From the NCBI GenBank assembly GCA_024349765.1, contig AP026073.1, forward strand, positions 1,178,001 to 1,242,000: DNA of 64,000 nt, read 5' to 3'. Of the stretch, positions 30,368 through 39,082 are shown one piece after another (the first letter of the stretch is position 1; each line of letters begins with the position of its first letter). The position numbers and the translations under genes were made by a program. The notes below the pieces were generated by a model. The model was given only the letters and a program-made list of their open reading frames with translations. It did not search any database and was not told where the DNA came from. The stretch is from Streptomyces nigrescens (GTDB lineage Bacteria; Actinomycetota; Actinomycetes; Streptomycetales; Streptomycetaceae).

Positions 30368-31378
30368 TCACCCGTCCTCCGTGCGCCGCCGCCCCCGCGC
30401 CACCCAGATCACCCCGGCCGCCGTCAGCAGTCCGCCCGCCACCGCGGCGCCCACCGGCAGCGCCCCGCCGACCAGCGCCAGCCTGCCGCTGTCCGCCTCC
30501 GCCAGCCGCAGCTGCGCCCGTCGCGTCGCCGGGGTGAACCGCAGCCGCTCGCCGCGCAGCAGCGTCACCGCGTCGTGCCGGCCGCCGGGCGCCCGCAGCG
30601 TCTTGACCGGCGAGATCGCCGCATCCACGATCCGGCCGGTGCGCTGCTCGGCGACCAGCTCGATACCGGAGTTGGCGTACCACTCCTCGGCCTGGATCTG
30701 GCCCTGCTGCGGCCGCCCGACGAGCCGCCCGGGGACCTGCCGGCTGCCGGTCCTGGTGGCCGGCACGGTCCCGGTGAAGCGGTACAGCACGAGCCCACCG
30801 GCCCGCCGCTCACCGGCGAAGCGGAGCGGAACGGCGGCGCCCAGCGTGTTGTCCCACCAGCGGTATCCGGTCCGCCGCAGGTCGAAGGGGAACTTCAGGT
30901 AGGCATCGCCGTCGAAGCGGGTCGGGGCCTCGCCGCAGCAGTGCACCGGGGCGTTGCTGCGCCGGTCGGTGACCCAGCGCTCGGTGGTCCACTGGAACGC
31001 CCGGCGCGGATCCGCGAGGGCCAGCGTCTTCGGGGTGTCGACCGTGGTGGAGACGTCCCACACGGCCCGCCCGCTCTTCTCGCTCGCCGCGACGTCGCCC
31101 AGTACGTGCCGGGTGAGGGTGATCCGCTGCCGGTCCCTGGTGCGCAGGGCGTCGGTGTCGAAGTAGCTGCCGGTGCCGGTGAAGACGGTGGTGACGTCGA
31201 CGTCGACCGGGGTGACCTTCGCCCACGGCGTGACGTACCAGGCCAGCAGGGGTGCGAGGACGAGCAGGAAGACACCGAGGCCGAGCAGTGCCAGGGATGT
31301 CGGGGCGGCGGTGCGGGCACCGGTCGCCGTGGTGGCGGGGGCCGGAGGCGGGGCGGAAACGGAGGTGGGGGAAGGCAT
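30368..31378 (-). CDS. DUF3068 envelope protein
   Basis: 336 aa. One N-terminal membrane helix (LALLGLGVFLLVLAPLLAWYV) is followed by a large extracytoplasmic domain with DUF3068 features (VTPVDVDVTTVFTGTGSYFDTDAL, then HCCGEAP and DLRRTGYRWWDNTLG) and a C-terminal helix before a basic tail. The family, sometimes called PorA-like, occurs in mycolic and other actinobacteria near envelope-polymer genes. It stands 220 bp upstream of the glycosyltransferase operon, same strand. Confidence 0.8.
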   Translation of the reverse strand: MPSPTSVSAPPPAPATTATGARTAAPTSLALLGLGVFLLVLAPLLAWYVTPWAKVTPVDVDVTTVFTGTGSYFDTDALRTRDRQRITLTRHVLGDVAASEKSGRAVWDVSTTVDTPKTLALADPRRAFQWTTERWVTDRRSNAPVHCCGEAPTRFDGDAYLKFPFDLRRTGYRWWDNTLGAAVPLRFAGERRAGGLVLYRFTGTVPATRTGSRQVPGRLVGRPQQGQIQAEEWYANSGIELVAEQRTGRIVDAAISPVKTLRAPGGRHDAVTLLRGERLRFTPATRRAQLRLAEADSGRLALVGGALPVGAAVAGGLLTAAGVIWVARGRRRTEDG

Positions 31379-31678
31379 ACGGGCACTCCTGGAAGCGGTG
31401 GGGGATCACGCTCTGGTGCACGTGCGGAGGGGCGGGCGGCCGCCCGGGAAACGGCGTCGGGCGGGCCGGGCGCCCATGGGCCGGGAACGTAAGCGAACTC
31501 TTGACAGACCGTCAATGCCCTTCCACACTCGGCAGTCACCACGACCGAGTGGTGCCGCGCTGTGGGACGCGGCACGAGCCGGACCCCGATTCCGTACGCC
31601 CCGGGGCTGTGCCGTGTGCCGTACCGACCCGACGGAGACCGGTGAGGTCTCCGGTCCCGACGAAGGGCTCGCCGCGCC
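31379..31678. promoter_or_regulatory. Divergent intergenic region with a minus-strand promoter and palindrome
   Basis: 300 bp between DUF3068 and a small + strand gene. On the minus strand TTGACG (31515-31510), a 17-bp spacer and TTACGT (31492-31487) form a good promoter for DUF3068. The -35 is part of an inverted repeat TTGAC-n5-GTCAA (31501-31515), which also offers TTGACA on the + strand. Confidence 0.55.
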
Positions 31679-31825
31679 ATGCACCGGATGCTCGCCGCCG
31701 CACTGACCGCGCTGACCGCCGCCGCCCTGGCCGTCGCCGCCGCACTCGGCATCGTCGCGGCGCTGGATGCCACCCCCGAACAGCCCAATGTGCCGCTGGT
31801 GACCTTCGACCGGGCCGGCGAGTAG
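31679..31825 (+). CDS. 48-aa single-pass membrane or secreted peptide
   Basis: MHRMLAAALTALTAAALAVA begins a long hydrophobic alanine-rich helix (residues 5-28) followed by a polar tail (DATPEQPNVPLVTFDRAGE). The layout fits an N-anchored small membrane protein or a signal-like peptide. It lies 54 bp upstream of the PucR-type regulator, same strand. No family recognised. Confidence 0.45.
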   Translation: MHRMLAAALTALTAAALAVAAALGIVAALDATPEQPNVPLVTFDRAGE

Positions 31826-31879
31826 GCGGGCGGTATGCGCAGCCCGGCCGGCCCGCGGCGTACGAAGGAGGTCCTCGCC

Positions 31880-33139
31880 ATGGTGACCGCCGTCCGCTCG
31901 GCCTGGCGGGACGTCCCGCCCTACCAGGTACGGCAGTTCGCCACCCTGGCGCTGGCGGAGGTGCCCACGCTGGCCCAGGACATCCTGCGCGAGATCCGCC
32001 ACGAGTACCCCCAACTACCGCTGGTTCCGGACGAGTTCGGCGAGCCGCGGGCGCTGGTCGGCATCCGCCAGTCGCTGGAGCACTTCGTCACGCACCTGAC
32101 CACCGGGCTGGACCGGCCGCACGTCCACCCGCGGGTCTTCCAGGAGTTCGGCCGCGGCGAGGGCATGCAGGGCCGCAGCCTGGACGCGCTGCAGGCGATC
32201 TACCGGCTCGGCGTACGGCTGGCCTGGCGGCGGCTCGCCGAGATCGGCCAGCAGGTCGCCATCCCCGCCCCGGCGATGTACGAGCTGGCCGAGTCCGGCT
32301 TCGAGTACCTCGACGGGCTGGTCGCCGAGTCCGTCCGCGGCTACGCCGAGGCCGCCGCCCGCCAGGCGGGGGAGCGGCTGCGGCAGCAACGCCGCCTGAT
32401 GGAGCAGCTCTTCGGCCTCGCGGCCACCCGTACGCGACGCGGCGGGAGCGGAACCGGAACGGCCCCTCCCGGGGCGGCCGGCGGGGTGCCGGCGGCGCTC
32501 GCCGAACGCGCCGCCCGGATCGGCTGGCCGCTGCCCGAACGCGTCGCGGTCGCCGTGCTGCTGCGCCCGGACCGGGCGGCGGTGGCCCCCGCCGTCGCCC
32601 CGGACGTCCTGCTGGACATGGAGTGCGAACGGCCGCGGATGGTGGTGCCGGAACCGGACGCCCCGGGCCGGCGCGAGCTGCTGGGCCGGGCCGCGGCCGG
32701 CTGGTCGGGCGCGCTCGGCCCGGTCGTCCCCCTGCCGGCCGCCGCGAAATCGCTGCGCTGGGCCGGGGCCGCGGCCGACCTGATCGAGCGCGGACTGCTG
32801 CCGGCCGGCGAACTGCTGCAGTGCACCGAACACACCGAGGCGCTGGTCCTGCTGCCGCCCGAGGAGCTGATCGACGACCTCACCCGCCGCCGCCTCGCCC
32901 CCCTCGACGACTGCGGCCCGACCCACGGGCGGCGGCTCGCGGAGACCCTGCTCGCCTGGCTGGAGACCCGCGGCGGGGCCCCGGAGATCGCCGCCCGGCT
33001 CGGCGTCCACCCGCAGACCGTGCGCTACCGGCTGCGCCAGATAAGGGAGTTATGGGGCCCGGAGGTGGACGACCCGGACCGCCGCTTCGAACTGGAACTG
33101 GTGTTACGGGCGCGGCGGCTCCGCGGGGAACTCCACTGA
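31880..33139 (+). CDS. PucR-type helix-turn-helix transcriptional regulator
   Basis: 419 aa. The C-terminal helix-turn-helix ETRGGAPEIAARLGVHPQTVRYRLRQIRELWG is the PucR HTH_30 signature. The N-terminal half is helical, with a RsbT co-antagonist-like or PucR sensor region. Regulators of this class respond to metabolites. AAGGAGGTCC precedes the ATG at ideal spacing. The neighbouring gene is convergent. Confidence 0.85.
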   Translation: MVTAVRSAWRDVPPYQVRQFATLALAEVPTLAQDILREIRHEYPQLPLVPDEFGEPRALVGIRQSLEHFVTHLTTGLDRPHVHPRVFQEFGRGEGMQGRSLDALQAIYRLGVRLAWRRLAEIGQQVAIPAPAMYELAESGFEYLDGLVAESVRGYAEAAARQAGERLRQQRRLMEQLFGLAATRTRRGGSGTGTAPPGAAGGVPAALAERAARIGWPLPERVAVAVLLRPDRAAVAPAVAPDVLLDMECERPRMVVPEPDAPGRRELLGRAAAGWSGALGPVVPLPAAAKSLRWAGAAADLIERGLLPAGELLQCTEHTEALVLLPPEELIDDLTRRRLAPLDDCGPTHGRRLAETLLAWLETRGGAPEIAARLGVHPQTVRYRLRQIRELWGPEVDDPDRRFELELVLRARRLRGELH

Positions 33140-33153
33140 GCTCTCCGGCCGGG

Positions 33154-34104
33154 TCAGGCGGTGTCGCCGCGGCCCTCGACCAGCACCGCCATGCCGTCCA
33201 GGAGGCGGGCCAGACCGAACTCGAACAGCGTCTCCAGGTTGAAGGAGTCCTCCGGGGAGTCGGACATCGCCGCGTACATCGGATACGCGCCGGACGTGAA
33301 GATGCCCTCGAACTCCGGCTCCATCGCGGCCATCCACTGGTCCTGGTTCATCCCGGTCTCCTGCTCGGCCTCCAGGTCGTCCTCGAAACCGGCGGCGGTG
33401 AACATCACGAAACCCAGCAGTGTCACGGCCATGTGGAGCTGGGTCACCGGAGCCGCCCCTTCGACCCGGCCCACGGTCCACTCGATCAGTGCCATCGCCC
33501 GCGGCATCGGCTGCGGGCGGGTGACCGACAGGTACTTCGCCAGCCATGGATGGCGCCGGTAGAGCGTCCACTGCAGCCGCGCCCCGGCCTCCATCCGGTC
33601 GCGCCAGCCGTCCGGTGCCGGATCGGGCAGCTCCACCTCCGCGAACACGGCGTCCGCCATCAGCAGTTCCAGCTCGTCCTTGCCGGCCACATGGCGGTAG
33701 AGCGCCATCGACGACACCCCGAACTCGGCGGCGACCCGGCGCATCGACAGCGCGCGCAGCCCCTCGGCGTCGGCGACCTTGATCCCGGCCCGGACGATCC
33801 GCTCCTGGCTCAGCCCGCCGTCCGCGTCCCGCGATCGCCGCTCCCGCGGGGCCGGACCGCGTGCCGCCCGCTGCTGCGGCCGCGGCTCGGCCACCACCGT
33901 CCCCACGCCCGGGACCGCCCGTACGACCCCCTCCTGGCGCAGCGTGGTCAGTACCTTCGTGGCGGTGGCCATCGCCACCCCCCATTCCTGGGTGATCCGC
34001 CGGGTCGACGGCACCCGGTCGCCCGGCGCCAGTTCACCGGCGTCGATGCGGCGCCGGATCTCCGCGACGATCCGGCGGTAGGGCGGTGCGCTGGGCTGCG
34101 CCAC
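33154..34104 (-). CDS. GntR-TetR fusion transcriptional repressor
   Basis: 316 aa. Residues 1-75 are a GntR-type winged helix (RRIVAEIRRRIDAGELAPGDRVPSTRRI, then TATKVLTTLRQEGVVRAVPGVGTVV). After an Arg-rich linker comes a TetR HTH (SQERIVRAGIKVADAEGLRALSMRRVAAEFGVSSMALYRHVAGKDEL) and a TetR_C-type ligand domain. Two DNA-binding domains in one chain imply binding to two half-sites or to longer operators. Divergent from the DHA2 pump and probably controlling it. Confidence 0.85.
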   Translation of the reverse strand: MAQPSAPPYRRIVAEIRRRIDAGELAPGDRVPSTRRITQEWGVAMATATKVLTTLRQEGVVRAVPGVGTVVAEPRPQQRAARGPAPRERRSRDADGGLSQERIVRAGIKVADAEGLRALSMRRVAAEFGVSSMALYRHVAGKDELELLMADAVFAEVELPDPAPDGWRDRMEAGARLQWTLYRRHPWLAKYLSVTRPQPMPRAMALIEWTVGRVEGAAPVTQLHMAVTLLGFVMFTAAGFEDDLEAEQETGMNQDQWMAAMEPEFEGIFTSGAYPMYAAMSDSPEDSFNLETLFEFGLARLLDGMAVLVEGRGDTA

Positions 34105-34152
34105 GGGGGCCTCCTCCGTCTGGGTGCCGGGTCAGGGCCTCATCGGTGCCGT

Positions 34153-34162
34153 ACTAGTGCAC
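34153..34162. promoter_or_regulatory. Repressor half-site ACTAGTGCAC
   Basis: Reverse complement of the site at 34249-34258, between the divergent regulator and efflux gene. Confidence 0.55.
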
Positions 34163-34234
34163 CAGGGCCTTCGCACTGACGCCGACAGTAGCAGCGCGGG
34201 GAACTACCCGCCTCTACCTGCGGCGCTCTGATAT

Positions 34235-34260
34235 TGCGCACTAGGCAGGTGCACTAGTGT
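34235..34260. promoter_or_regulatory. Paired repressor sites upstream of the efflux gene
   Basis: TGCGCACTAG (34235-34244) and GTGCACTAGT (34249-34258), the latter containing the 8-bp palindrome CACTAGTG (34252-34259). Together with the inverted copy at 34153-34162 they form a multi-site operator suited to a GntR-TetR regulator. Confidence 0.6.
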
Positions 34261-34330
34261 GATGCACCTCCAATTCCCTTGCTGTGCCTGATGTTTGCAC
34301 CGTAAGCCGCAGGTGCTTACCGTGTCACCC

Positions 34331-35929
34331 ATGTCGTTTACCTCGTACACATCGCCTGCTCCCGCCCCGGCCCCCGAGCCGCGGGCCGGCCGCCGGGAGT
34401 GGATCGCCCTCGCCGTCCTGCTGCTGCCCTGCCTCCTGGTCTCCATGGACGTCTCGGTGCTCTACTTCGCGGTGCCGTTCCTGACCGCGCAGCTCGAACC
34501 CAGCAGCGTCCAGCAGCTGTGGATCCTGGACGTCTACGGGTTCGTCCTGGCCGGCCTGCTCATCACCATGGGCGCGCTGGGCGACCGCATCGGGCGGCGC
34601 CGGCTGCTGCTGTTCGGCGCCCTGCTCTTCGCCCTCGCCTCCGGGCTCGCCGCCTACGCCGGCAGCGCCGAAATGCTCATCGCCGCCCGGGCGTTGCTCG
34701 GCATCGGGGGCGCGACCCTGATGCCGTCCACCCTGGCGCTGATCCGCAACCTCTTCCACGACGCCAAGCAGCGCGGCAAGGCCATCGCCATCTGGTCGGC
34801 CGCGACCATGGGCGGCATCGCGGTCGGACCGGTGCTCAGCGGGCTGCTGCTGGAGCACTTCTGGTGGGGCTCGGTGTTCCTGATCAACACGCCGGCGATG
34901 GTGCTGCTGCTGGTCTGCGGGCCGCTGCTGCTCCCGGAGTTCAGGAATCCGGCCACCGGCCGCTTCGACCTGCCCGGCTCGCTGCTCTCCCTGCTCGCCA
35001 TGCTGCCGATTGTCTACGGCATCAAGGAGATGGCCCGCAACGGCGTGTCCGTCCTGCCCGTCCTCGCCCTCGCCGTCGGCCTGCTGGCCGCCGCGGGCTT
35101 CGTCGTCCGCCAGCGCACCGCCCGCCACCCCATGCTCGACCTCGAACTCTTCCGGCACCGCGGGTTCAGCGTCTCGGTGCTGATGAACCTGCTGGCGATG
35201 TTCGCGATCGTCGGCTGCGCGGTCTTCTTCACCCAGTACCTGCAGACCGTACGGGGCATGAGCCCGCTGGAGGCCGCGCTCTGGAACCTGCTGCCGACCC
35301 TCGCCGTGGGCGGCATGACCGCGGTGGCCACGGCGCTCGCCCAGCGGATGGACCGGGCGCACGTCATCGCCCTCGGCTTCGTCCTCGCGGCCGGCGGCTT
35401 CATCTGGCTCTCCTGGGTGGAGCCGGGCTCGGCCCTCTGGTACGTCCTGGTCGCCTCGTCGGTCTACGCCTCCGGCCTGGTGATGGTGGCGTCGCTCGGC
35501 AACGAACTGGCCCTCGGCGCGGCGCCCCCGGAGCGCGCGGGCTCCGCCTCGGCCGTGCTGGAGTCCGGCACCGAACTGGGCGGCGCGCTGGGCATGGCGA
35601 TCCTGGGCAGCGTCGGCAGTGCCGTCTACCGCGGCCACATGGGCGACGCCCTGCCGGCCGGCCTCCCCCAGGGGGCGGCCGACGCCGCACGGGAGACGCT
35701 GGCCGGCGCCGCCGCGGTGGCCGCGCATCTCCCGGCGCAGGCCGGCCGGGCGGTGCTGACCGCGGCCCGCACCGCCTTCACCGACGGACTGCAGACGGCC
35801 GTGCTGAGCGCCGCGGGCGTGATGCTCTGCGCGGCCGTGCTGGCCGTGGCGCTGCTGCGGGGGGTACGTCCCACACCGGCTCCGGTGGACCCGGCCCCGG
35901 CCCCGGCCTCCACGGAAGCGGTCAGCTGA
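34331..35929 (+). CDS. DHA2-family (14-helix) multidrug efflux MFS transporter
   Basis: 532 aa from ATG 34331. Membrane topology of about 14 helices with the MFS loop-A motif [11 protein letters not shown] and the DHA2-type antiporter region [17 protein letters not shown]. It belongs with QacA/SmvA-like drug-proton antiporters of the plasma membrane. A GTG at 34322 gives three more residues and is better spaced from AGGTG, so the start is uncertain. It is divergent from the GntR-TetR regulator, and its 3' end overlaps the Rv2466c-like gene by 8 bp (convergent). Confidence 0.88.
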   Translation: MSFTSYTSPAPAPAPEPRAGRREWIALAVLLLPCLLVSMDVSVLYFAVPFLTAQLEPSSVQQLWILDVYGFVLAGLLITMGALGDRIGRRRLLLFGALLFALASGLAAYAGSAEMLIAARALLGIGGATLMPSTLALIRNLFHDAKQRGKAIAIWSAATMGGIAVGPVLSGLLLEHFWWGSVFLINTPAMVLLLVCGPLLLPEFRNPATGRFDLPGSLLSLLAMLPIVYGIKEMARNGVSVLPVLALAVGLLAAAGFVVRQRTARHPMLDLELFRHRGFSVSVLMNLLAMFAIVGCAVFFTQYLQTVRGMSPLEAALWNLLPTLAVGGMTAVATALAQRMDRAHVIALGFVLAAGGFIWLSWVEPGSALWYVLVASSVYASGLVMVASLGNELALGAAPPERAGSASAVLESGTELGGALGMAILGSVGSAVYRGHMGDALPAGLPQGAADAARETLAGAAAVAAHLPAQAGRAVLTAARTAFTDGLQTAVLSAAGVMLCAAVLAVALLRGVRPTPAPVDPAPAPASTEAVS

Positions 35930-36545
35930 AGTCGAACTCGCCGGTGCGGGTCCGCTTGAGCTCGAAGAACTTGTCGTAACCGGCGAGGAGGCGGGCGCCG
36001 TCGAAGACCCGCACCGCGTCCTCGCCACGCGGGATCGCCATCAGGACCGGCCCGAAGAAGGCGACGCCGTCGATGTGGATCGTGGGCGTCCCGACGTCCT
36101 CGCCGACCGGGTCCATGCCCTCGTGGTGGCTCTTGCGCAGCGCATCGTCGTACGCCTCGCTCCCGGCGGCACGGGCCAGCTCCGCCGGCAGTCCGACCTC
36201 GGCGAGCGCCTCCTCGATGACGGCCGCGGTGTCCTCGCGGCCGTTGTTGTGGATCCGGGTGCCCAGCGCGGTGTAGAGGTCGCGCAGCACGTCCTCGCCG
36301 TGCTCCTGGGCCGCCGCGATGCACACCCGCACCGGGCCCCACCCGGAGTCCAGCAGCTCGCGGTACTTCTCGGGGAGGTCCGTGCGGCCCTCGTTGAGCA
36401 CGGACAGGCTCATCACGCGGAACCGCAGGTCCAGCTCGCGGTGCTGCTCGACCTCCAGGATCCAGCGGGAGGAGATCCAGGCGAACGGGCAGATGGGGTC
36501 GAAGTAGAAGTCGACGGAGTGGCGGGTCTCGCCGGTCTGTGTCAT
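35922..36545 (-). CDS. Rv2466c-like thioredoxin-fold (DsbA-family) protein with one active-site Cys
   Basis: 207 aa. [23 protein letters not shown] is the active-site start of the DsbA-family, mycothiol-dependent nitroreductase Rv2466c group. The M. tuberculosis enzyme has CPWC; here the motif is Cys19-Pro-Phe-Ala22, so only one redox Cys remains. The rest ([21 protein letters not shown] with a cis-Pro loop) is normal. A monothiol mechanism with mycothiol is inferred. Confidence 0.8.
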   Translation of the reverse strand: MTQTGETRHSVDFYFDPICPFAWISSRWILEVEQHRELDLRFRVMSLSVLNEGRTDLPEKYRELLDSGWGPVRVCIAAAQEHGEDVLRDLYTALGTRIHNNGREDTAAVIEEALAEVGLPAELARAAGSEAYDDALRKSHHEGMDPVGEDVGTPTIHIDGVAFFGPVLMAIPRGEDAVRVFDGARLLAGYDKFFELKRTRTGEFDFS

Positions 36546-36673
36546 ACGGCGACCCTAAGCCGCCACCGGCCCGCCCGCCCGGTCCACCTGGCCGCGGTGA
36601 TCGTGGGCCACTTGCGCGACGGTGACGGCGGTGCTCCTCGCCGTTGCTCCGCGGTGCCGCCCCGCTACTCCGC

Positions 36674-37105
36674 CTACTCCGCGGTGCCGCCCAGCATCCG
36701 CTGCAGCAGTTCCTTCAGCAGCGTGCGCTCGGCGATGGTCAGCTTGCCGAGCGGCTCGCGGGCGAAGTGCAGCGAGGTCCGCAGCGCCTCGGCCGTCCGC
36801 GCGCCCTCGGCCGTCGCGGCGGCGAGCTTCACGCGGCGGTCGTCCGGATCGGGGCGGCGCTCGACCAGGCCGCGGGACTCCAGGCGGTCCACGATGCCGG
36901 TGACGTTCGACGGCTCGCACTTCAGGCAGTTGGCGATCTTGCGCATGGGCTGCGGCCCGACCGCGAGCAGGCTGAGGACGCGGGCCTGCGTGCCGGTGAG
37001 GGAGTGCTCGGCCGCGGCGTGCTCGTACTCCTCGTGGTAACGGGCGACGACGGTGCCGATGAGATCGACGACCTCGACGGTCAAGGAGTCTGGGCGCGGT
37101 GTCAT
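36674..37105 (-). CDS. MarR-family transcriptional regulator
   Basis: 143 aa. Winged helix: LTGTQARVLSLLAVGPQPMRKIANCLKCEPSNVTGIVDRLESRGLVERRPDPDDRRVKLAAAT. Two Cys lie in the recognition region (IANCLKC), not at the N-terminus as in OhrR, so it is probably not a classic OhrR. It is divergent from an NADP oxidoreductase with 87 bp between the starts, and probably controls it. ATG 37105 is chosen; a GTG two codons upstream is possible. Confidence 0.85.
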   Translation of the reverse strand: MTPRPDSLTVEVVDLIGTVVARYHEEYEHAAAEHSLTGTQARVLSLLAVGPQPMRKIANCLKCEPSNVTGIVDRLESRGLVERRPDPDDRRVKLAAATAEGARTAEALRTSLHFAREPLGKLTIAERTLLKELLQRMLGGTAE

Positions 37106-37127
37106 GTGCACCAGGATACCCGATTAC

Positions 37128-37156
37128 TTGACATCATGAAATATCGAGTCCATTAT
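37128..37156 (+). promoter_or_regulatory. Promoter of the NADP-dependent oxidoreductase
   Basis: TTGACA (37128-37133), a 17-bp spacer and CATTAT (37151-37156). It sits in an AT-rich divergent region where MarR binding would block it. Flanking TGAAA and TTTCA half-sites (near 37137 and 37159) are possible operator parts. Confidence 0.65.
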
Positions 37157-37192
37157 TGTTTCAGCACCTGAAGCATTAGGAGGATGGCTCTC

Positions 37193-38215
37193 ATGTCCGC
37201 ACTGCCCACGACCAGCCGCGAATGGCACCTCGTCGCCCGCCCGCACGGCTGGCCCACCCCGGAGGACTTCGCGCTGCGCGAGGCCGCGGTGCCCGAGCTC
37301 GGCGAGGGCCAGGTCCTCGTCCGCAACCAGCACTTCTCCGTCGACCCGTACATGCGCGGCCGGATGAACGACGTGAAGTCCTACGTCCCGCCCTTCCAGC
37401 TCGACGAGCCGATGGAGGGCGGCGCGGTCGGCGAGGTCATCGCCTCCCGCGCCGACTCCCTCGCCGTCGGCGACCACGTCCTGCACGGCCTCGGCTGGCG
37501 CGAGTACGCCGTCGTGGACGCCAAGCGGACCGCCAAGGTGGACCCGTCGCTGGCCCCGCTCACCGCCTACCTCGGCGTCCTGGGCATGCCGGGCCTGACC
37601 GCGTACGCGGGCCTGCTGGAGGTCGCGTCCTTCAAGGAGGGCGACGCCGTCTTCGTGTCCGGCGCGGCCGGCGCGGTGGGCAGCCAGGTCGGCCAGATCG
37701 CCAAGCTCAAGGGCGCCTCCCGGGTCATCGGCTCGGCCGGCTCCGACGAGAAGGTCAAGCTCCTGGTCGAGGAGTACGGCTTCGACGCCGCCTTCAACTA
37801 CAAGAACGGCAACGTCACCCAGCAGCTGAAGGAGGCCGCGCCCGAAGGCATCGACGTCTACTTCGACAACGTCGGCGGCGACCACCTCGAAGCGGCCATC
37901 AGCGCCCTCAACGTCCACGGCCGGGCGGCCATCTGCGGCATGATCTCGATGTACAACGCCACGGAGCCCAGCCCCGCGCCGCGCAACCTCGCCATGGTCA
38001 TCGGCAAGCGGCTGCGCCTCCAGGGCCTGCTGGTCAGCGACCACTCCGCGCTGCAGCCGCAGTTCGTCGAGGAGGTCTCCGCCTGGATCCGCTCCGGCGA
38101 GCTGCAGTACAGCGAGACCAAGGTCGCCGGCATCGAGCACGGCGTGGACGCCTTCCTGGGCATGCTCCGCGGCGAGAACACCGGAAAGATGATCGTGAGC
38201 CTGACGGAGGCCTGA
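37193..38215 (+). CDS. NADP-dependent oxidoreductase (MDR/leukotriene-B4-dehydrogenase type)
   Basis: 340 aa. An N-terminal GroES-like part (RPHGWPTPEDFALREAAVPELGEGQVLVRN) and a Rossmann domain with VFVSGAAGAVGSQVGQIAKLKG, as in NADP-dependent enal/quinone reductases of the MDR family. The ATG at 37193 is the start: AGGAGG ends at 37183 and a start at 37184 would leave no spacer. Reduces double bonds of reactive enals or enones; MarR control suggests an electrophile response. Confidence 0.86.
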   Translation: MSALPTTSREWHLVARPHGWPTPEDFALREAAVPELGEGQVLVRNQHFSVDPYMRGRMNDVKSYVPPFQLDEPMEGGAVGEVIASRADSLAVGDHVLHGLGWREYAVVDAKRTAKVDPSLAPLTAYLGVLGMPGLTAYAGLLEVASFKEGDAVFVSGAAGAVGSQVGQIAKLKGASRVIGSAGSDEKVKLLVEEYGFDAAFNYKNGNVTQQLKEAAPEGIDVYFDNVGGDHLEAAISALNVHGRAAICGMISMYNATEPSPAPRNLAMVIGKRLRLQGLLVSDHSALQPQFVEEVSAWIRSGELQYSETKVAGIEHGVDAFLGMLRGENTGKMIVSLTEA

Positions 38216-38344
38216 GCGATCACCGGCGGCGGCCGCCGGACGGCGAGCCCTCCTCGCCGTGCCCTTGCGCGGGCCCGTTAGGCTCGGCGGCAAGCCGTCG
38301 CGATCCGTGGGCGCGAGTCGCGGCGAACCACAGGAGGATTTCGT

Positions 38345-38773
38345 ATGTCCATCCAGACCGTCGACGTCGTCTACACCGCCGTCGCCACCGCTGAGAACGG
38401 CCGTGACGGCCGCGTCGCCAGCGACGACGGCAAGCTCGACGTGGTCGTCAACCCGCCCAAGGAGCAGGGTGGCAGCGGCGCCGGCACCAACCCGGAGCAG
38501 CTGTTCGCGGCCGGTTACAGCGCCTGCTTCCAGGGCGCGCTCAGCGTCGTCGCCCGCCGGGAGAACGCCGATGTCTCCGGCTCCCGGGTGACCGCCAAGG
38601 TCGGCATCGGCAAGACCCCGGACGGCGGCTTCGGCCTCACCGTCGAGATCGTGGCCTCCATCCCCACGGTCGACGCCGCCACCGCCAAGGACCTCGTGGA
38701 GAAGGCGCACCAGGTGTGCCCGTACTCCCACGCCACCCGCGGCAACATCGACGTCAAGCTGACCGTCGCCTGA
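38345..38773 (+). CDS. ohr: Organic hydroperoxide resistance protein Ohr
   Basis: 142 aa, the usual length. The two catalytic Cys are Cys61 (AAGYSACFQGAL) and Cys125 (AHQVCPYSHATRGN). Ohr detoxifies organic hydroperoxides using lipoylated or dithiol partners. It starts ~130 bp after the oxidoreductase with a GGAGG RBS. Confidence 0.93.
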   Translation: MSIQTVDVVYTAVATAENGRDGRVASDDGKLDVVVNPPKEQGGSGAGTNPEQLFAAGYSACFQGALSVVARRENADVSGSRVTAKVGIGKTPDGGFGLTVEIVASIPTVDAATAKDLVEKAHQVCPYSHATRGNIDVKLTVA

Positions 38774-38850
38774 CCGAGCGCCGCAGTGACGTCTCCTGAA
38801 GAGGCGTCTGCCGCACGGCGTTTCCCGTAACGGCGCCTTCGCGCACGCGC

Positions 38851-38890
38851 CAGGGGCCGCATCCCGGACCGACCCGGGGTGCGGCCCCTG
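38851..38890 (+). terminator. Hairpin terminator downstream of ohr
   Basis: An 11-bp outer stem (38851-38861 with 38880-38890) plus inner CCCGG/CCGGG pairs, with no U-tract. Plausible terminator between ohr and the ribose locus. Confidence 0.5.
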
Positions 38891-39008
38891 TCGTTCGCGG
38901 AGGCCCGTACGGCCACCCTTCTCCCGCCCCGTCGCATGCCCCCAGCGGCCGGCCGCGCGATCACGGTGTGACGCAGGCCACGCACACCGCACCTTGACGC
39001 CCCCGCCG

Positions 39009-39056
39009 TGTAATCGATTTCGTAGCCCTCACGACATCCTCGTGAAAACGATTACA
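39009..39056. promoter_or_regulatory. Inverted pair of LacI-family operator half-sites
   Basis: TGTAATCGATTTCG (39009-39022) and, reading the other strand, TGTAATCGTTTTCA (39056-39043) are two copies of the same 14-mer core facing each other 27-74 bp before rbsR. Autoregulation by the LacI-type protein is the simple reading. Confidence 0.6.
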
Positions 39057-39082
39057 CCGACGATCGGAACGGCAACGGCGCC

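Noticed and set aside
31252-34179. 975-aa + strand frame across the PucR gene and the GntR-TetR region
   Set aside because: It overlaps real genes on both strands and is Arg/Pro-rich.
36674-38773. OhrR-ohr pair
   Set aside because: The MarR protein lacks the N-terminal OhrR redox Cys and faces the oxidoreductase, not ohr, so direct control of ohr is not supported.
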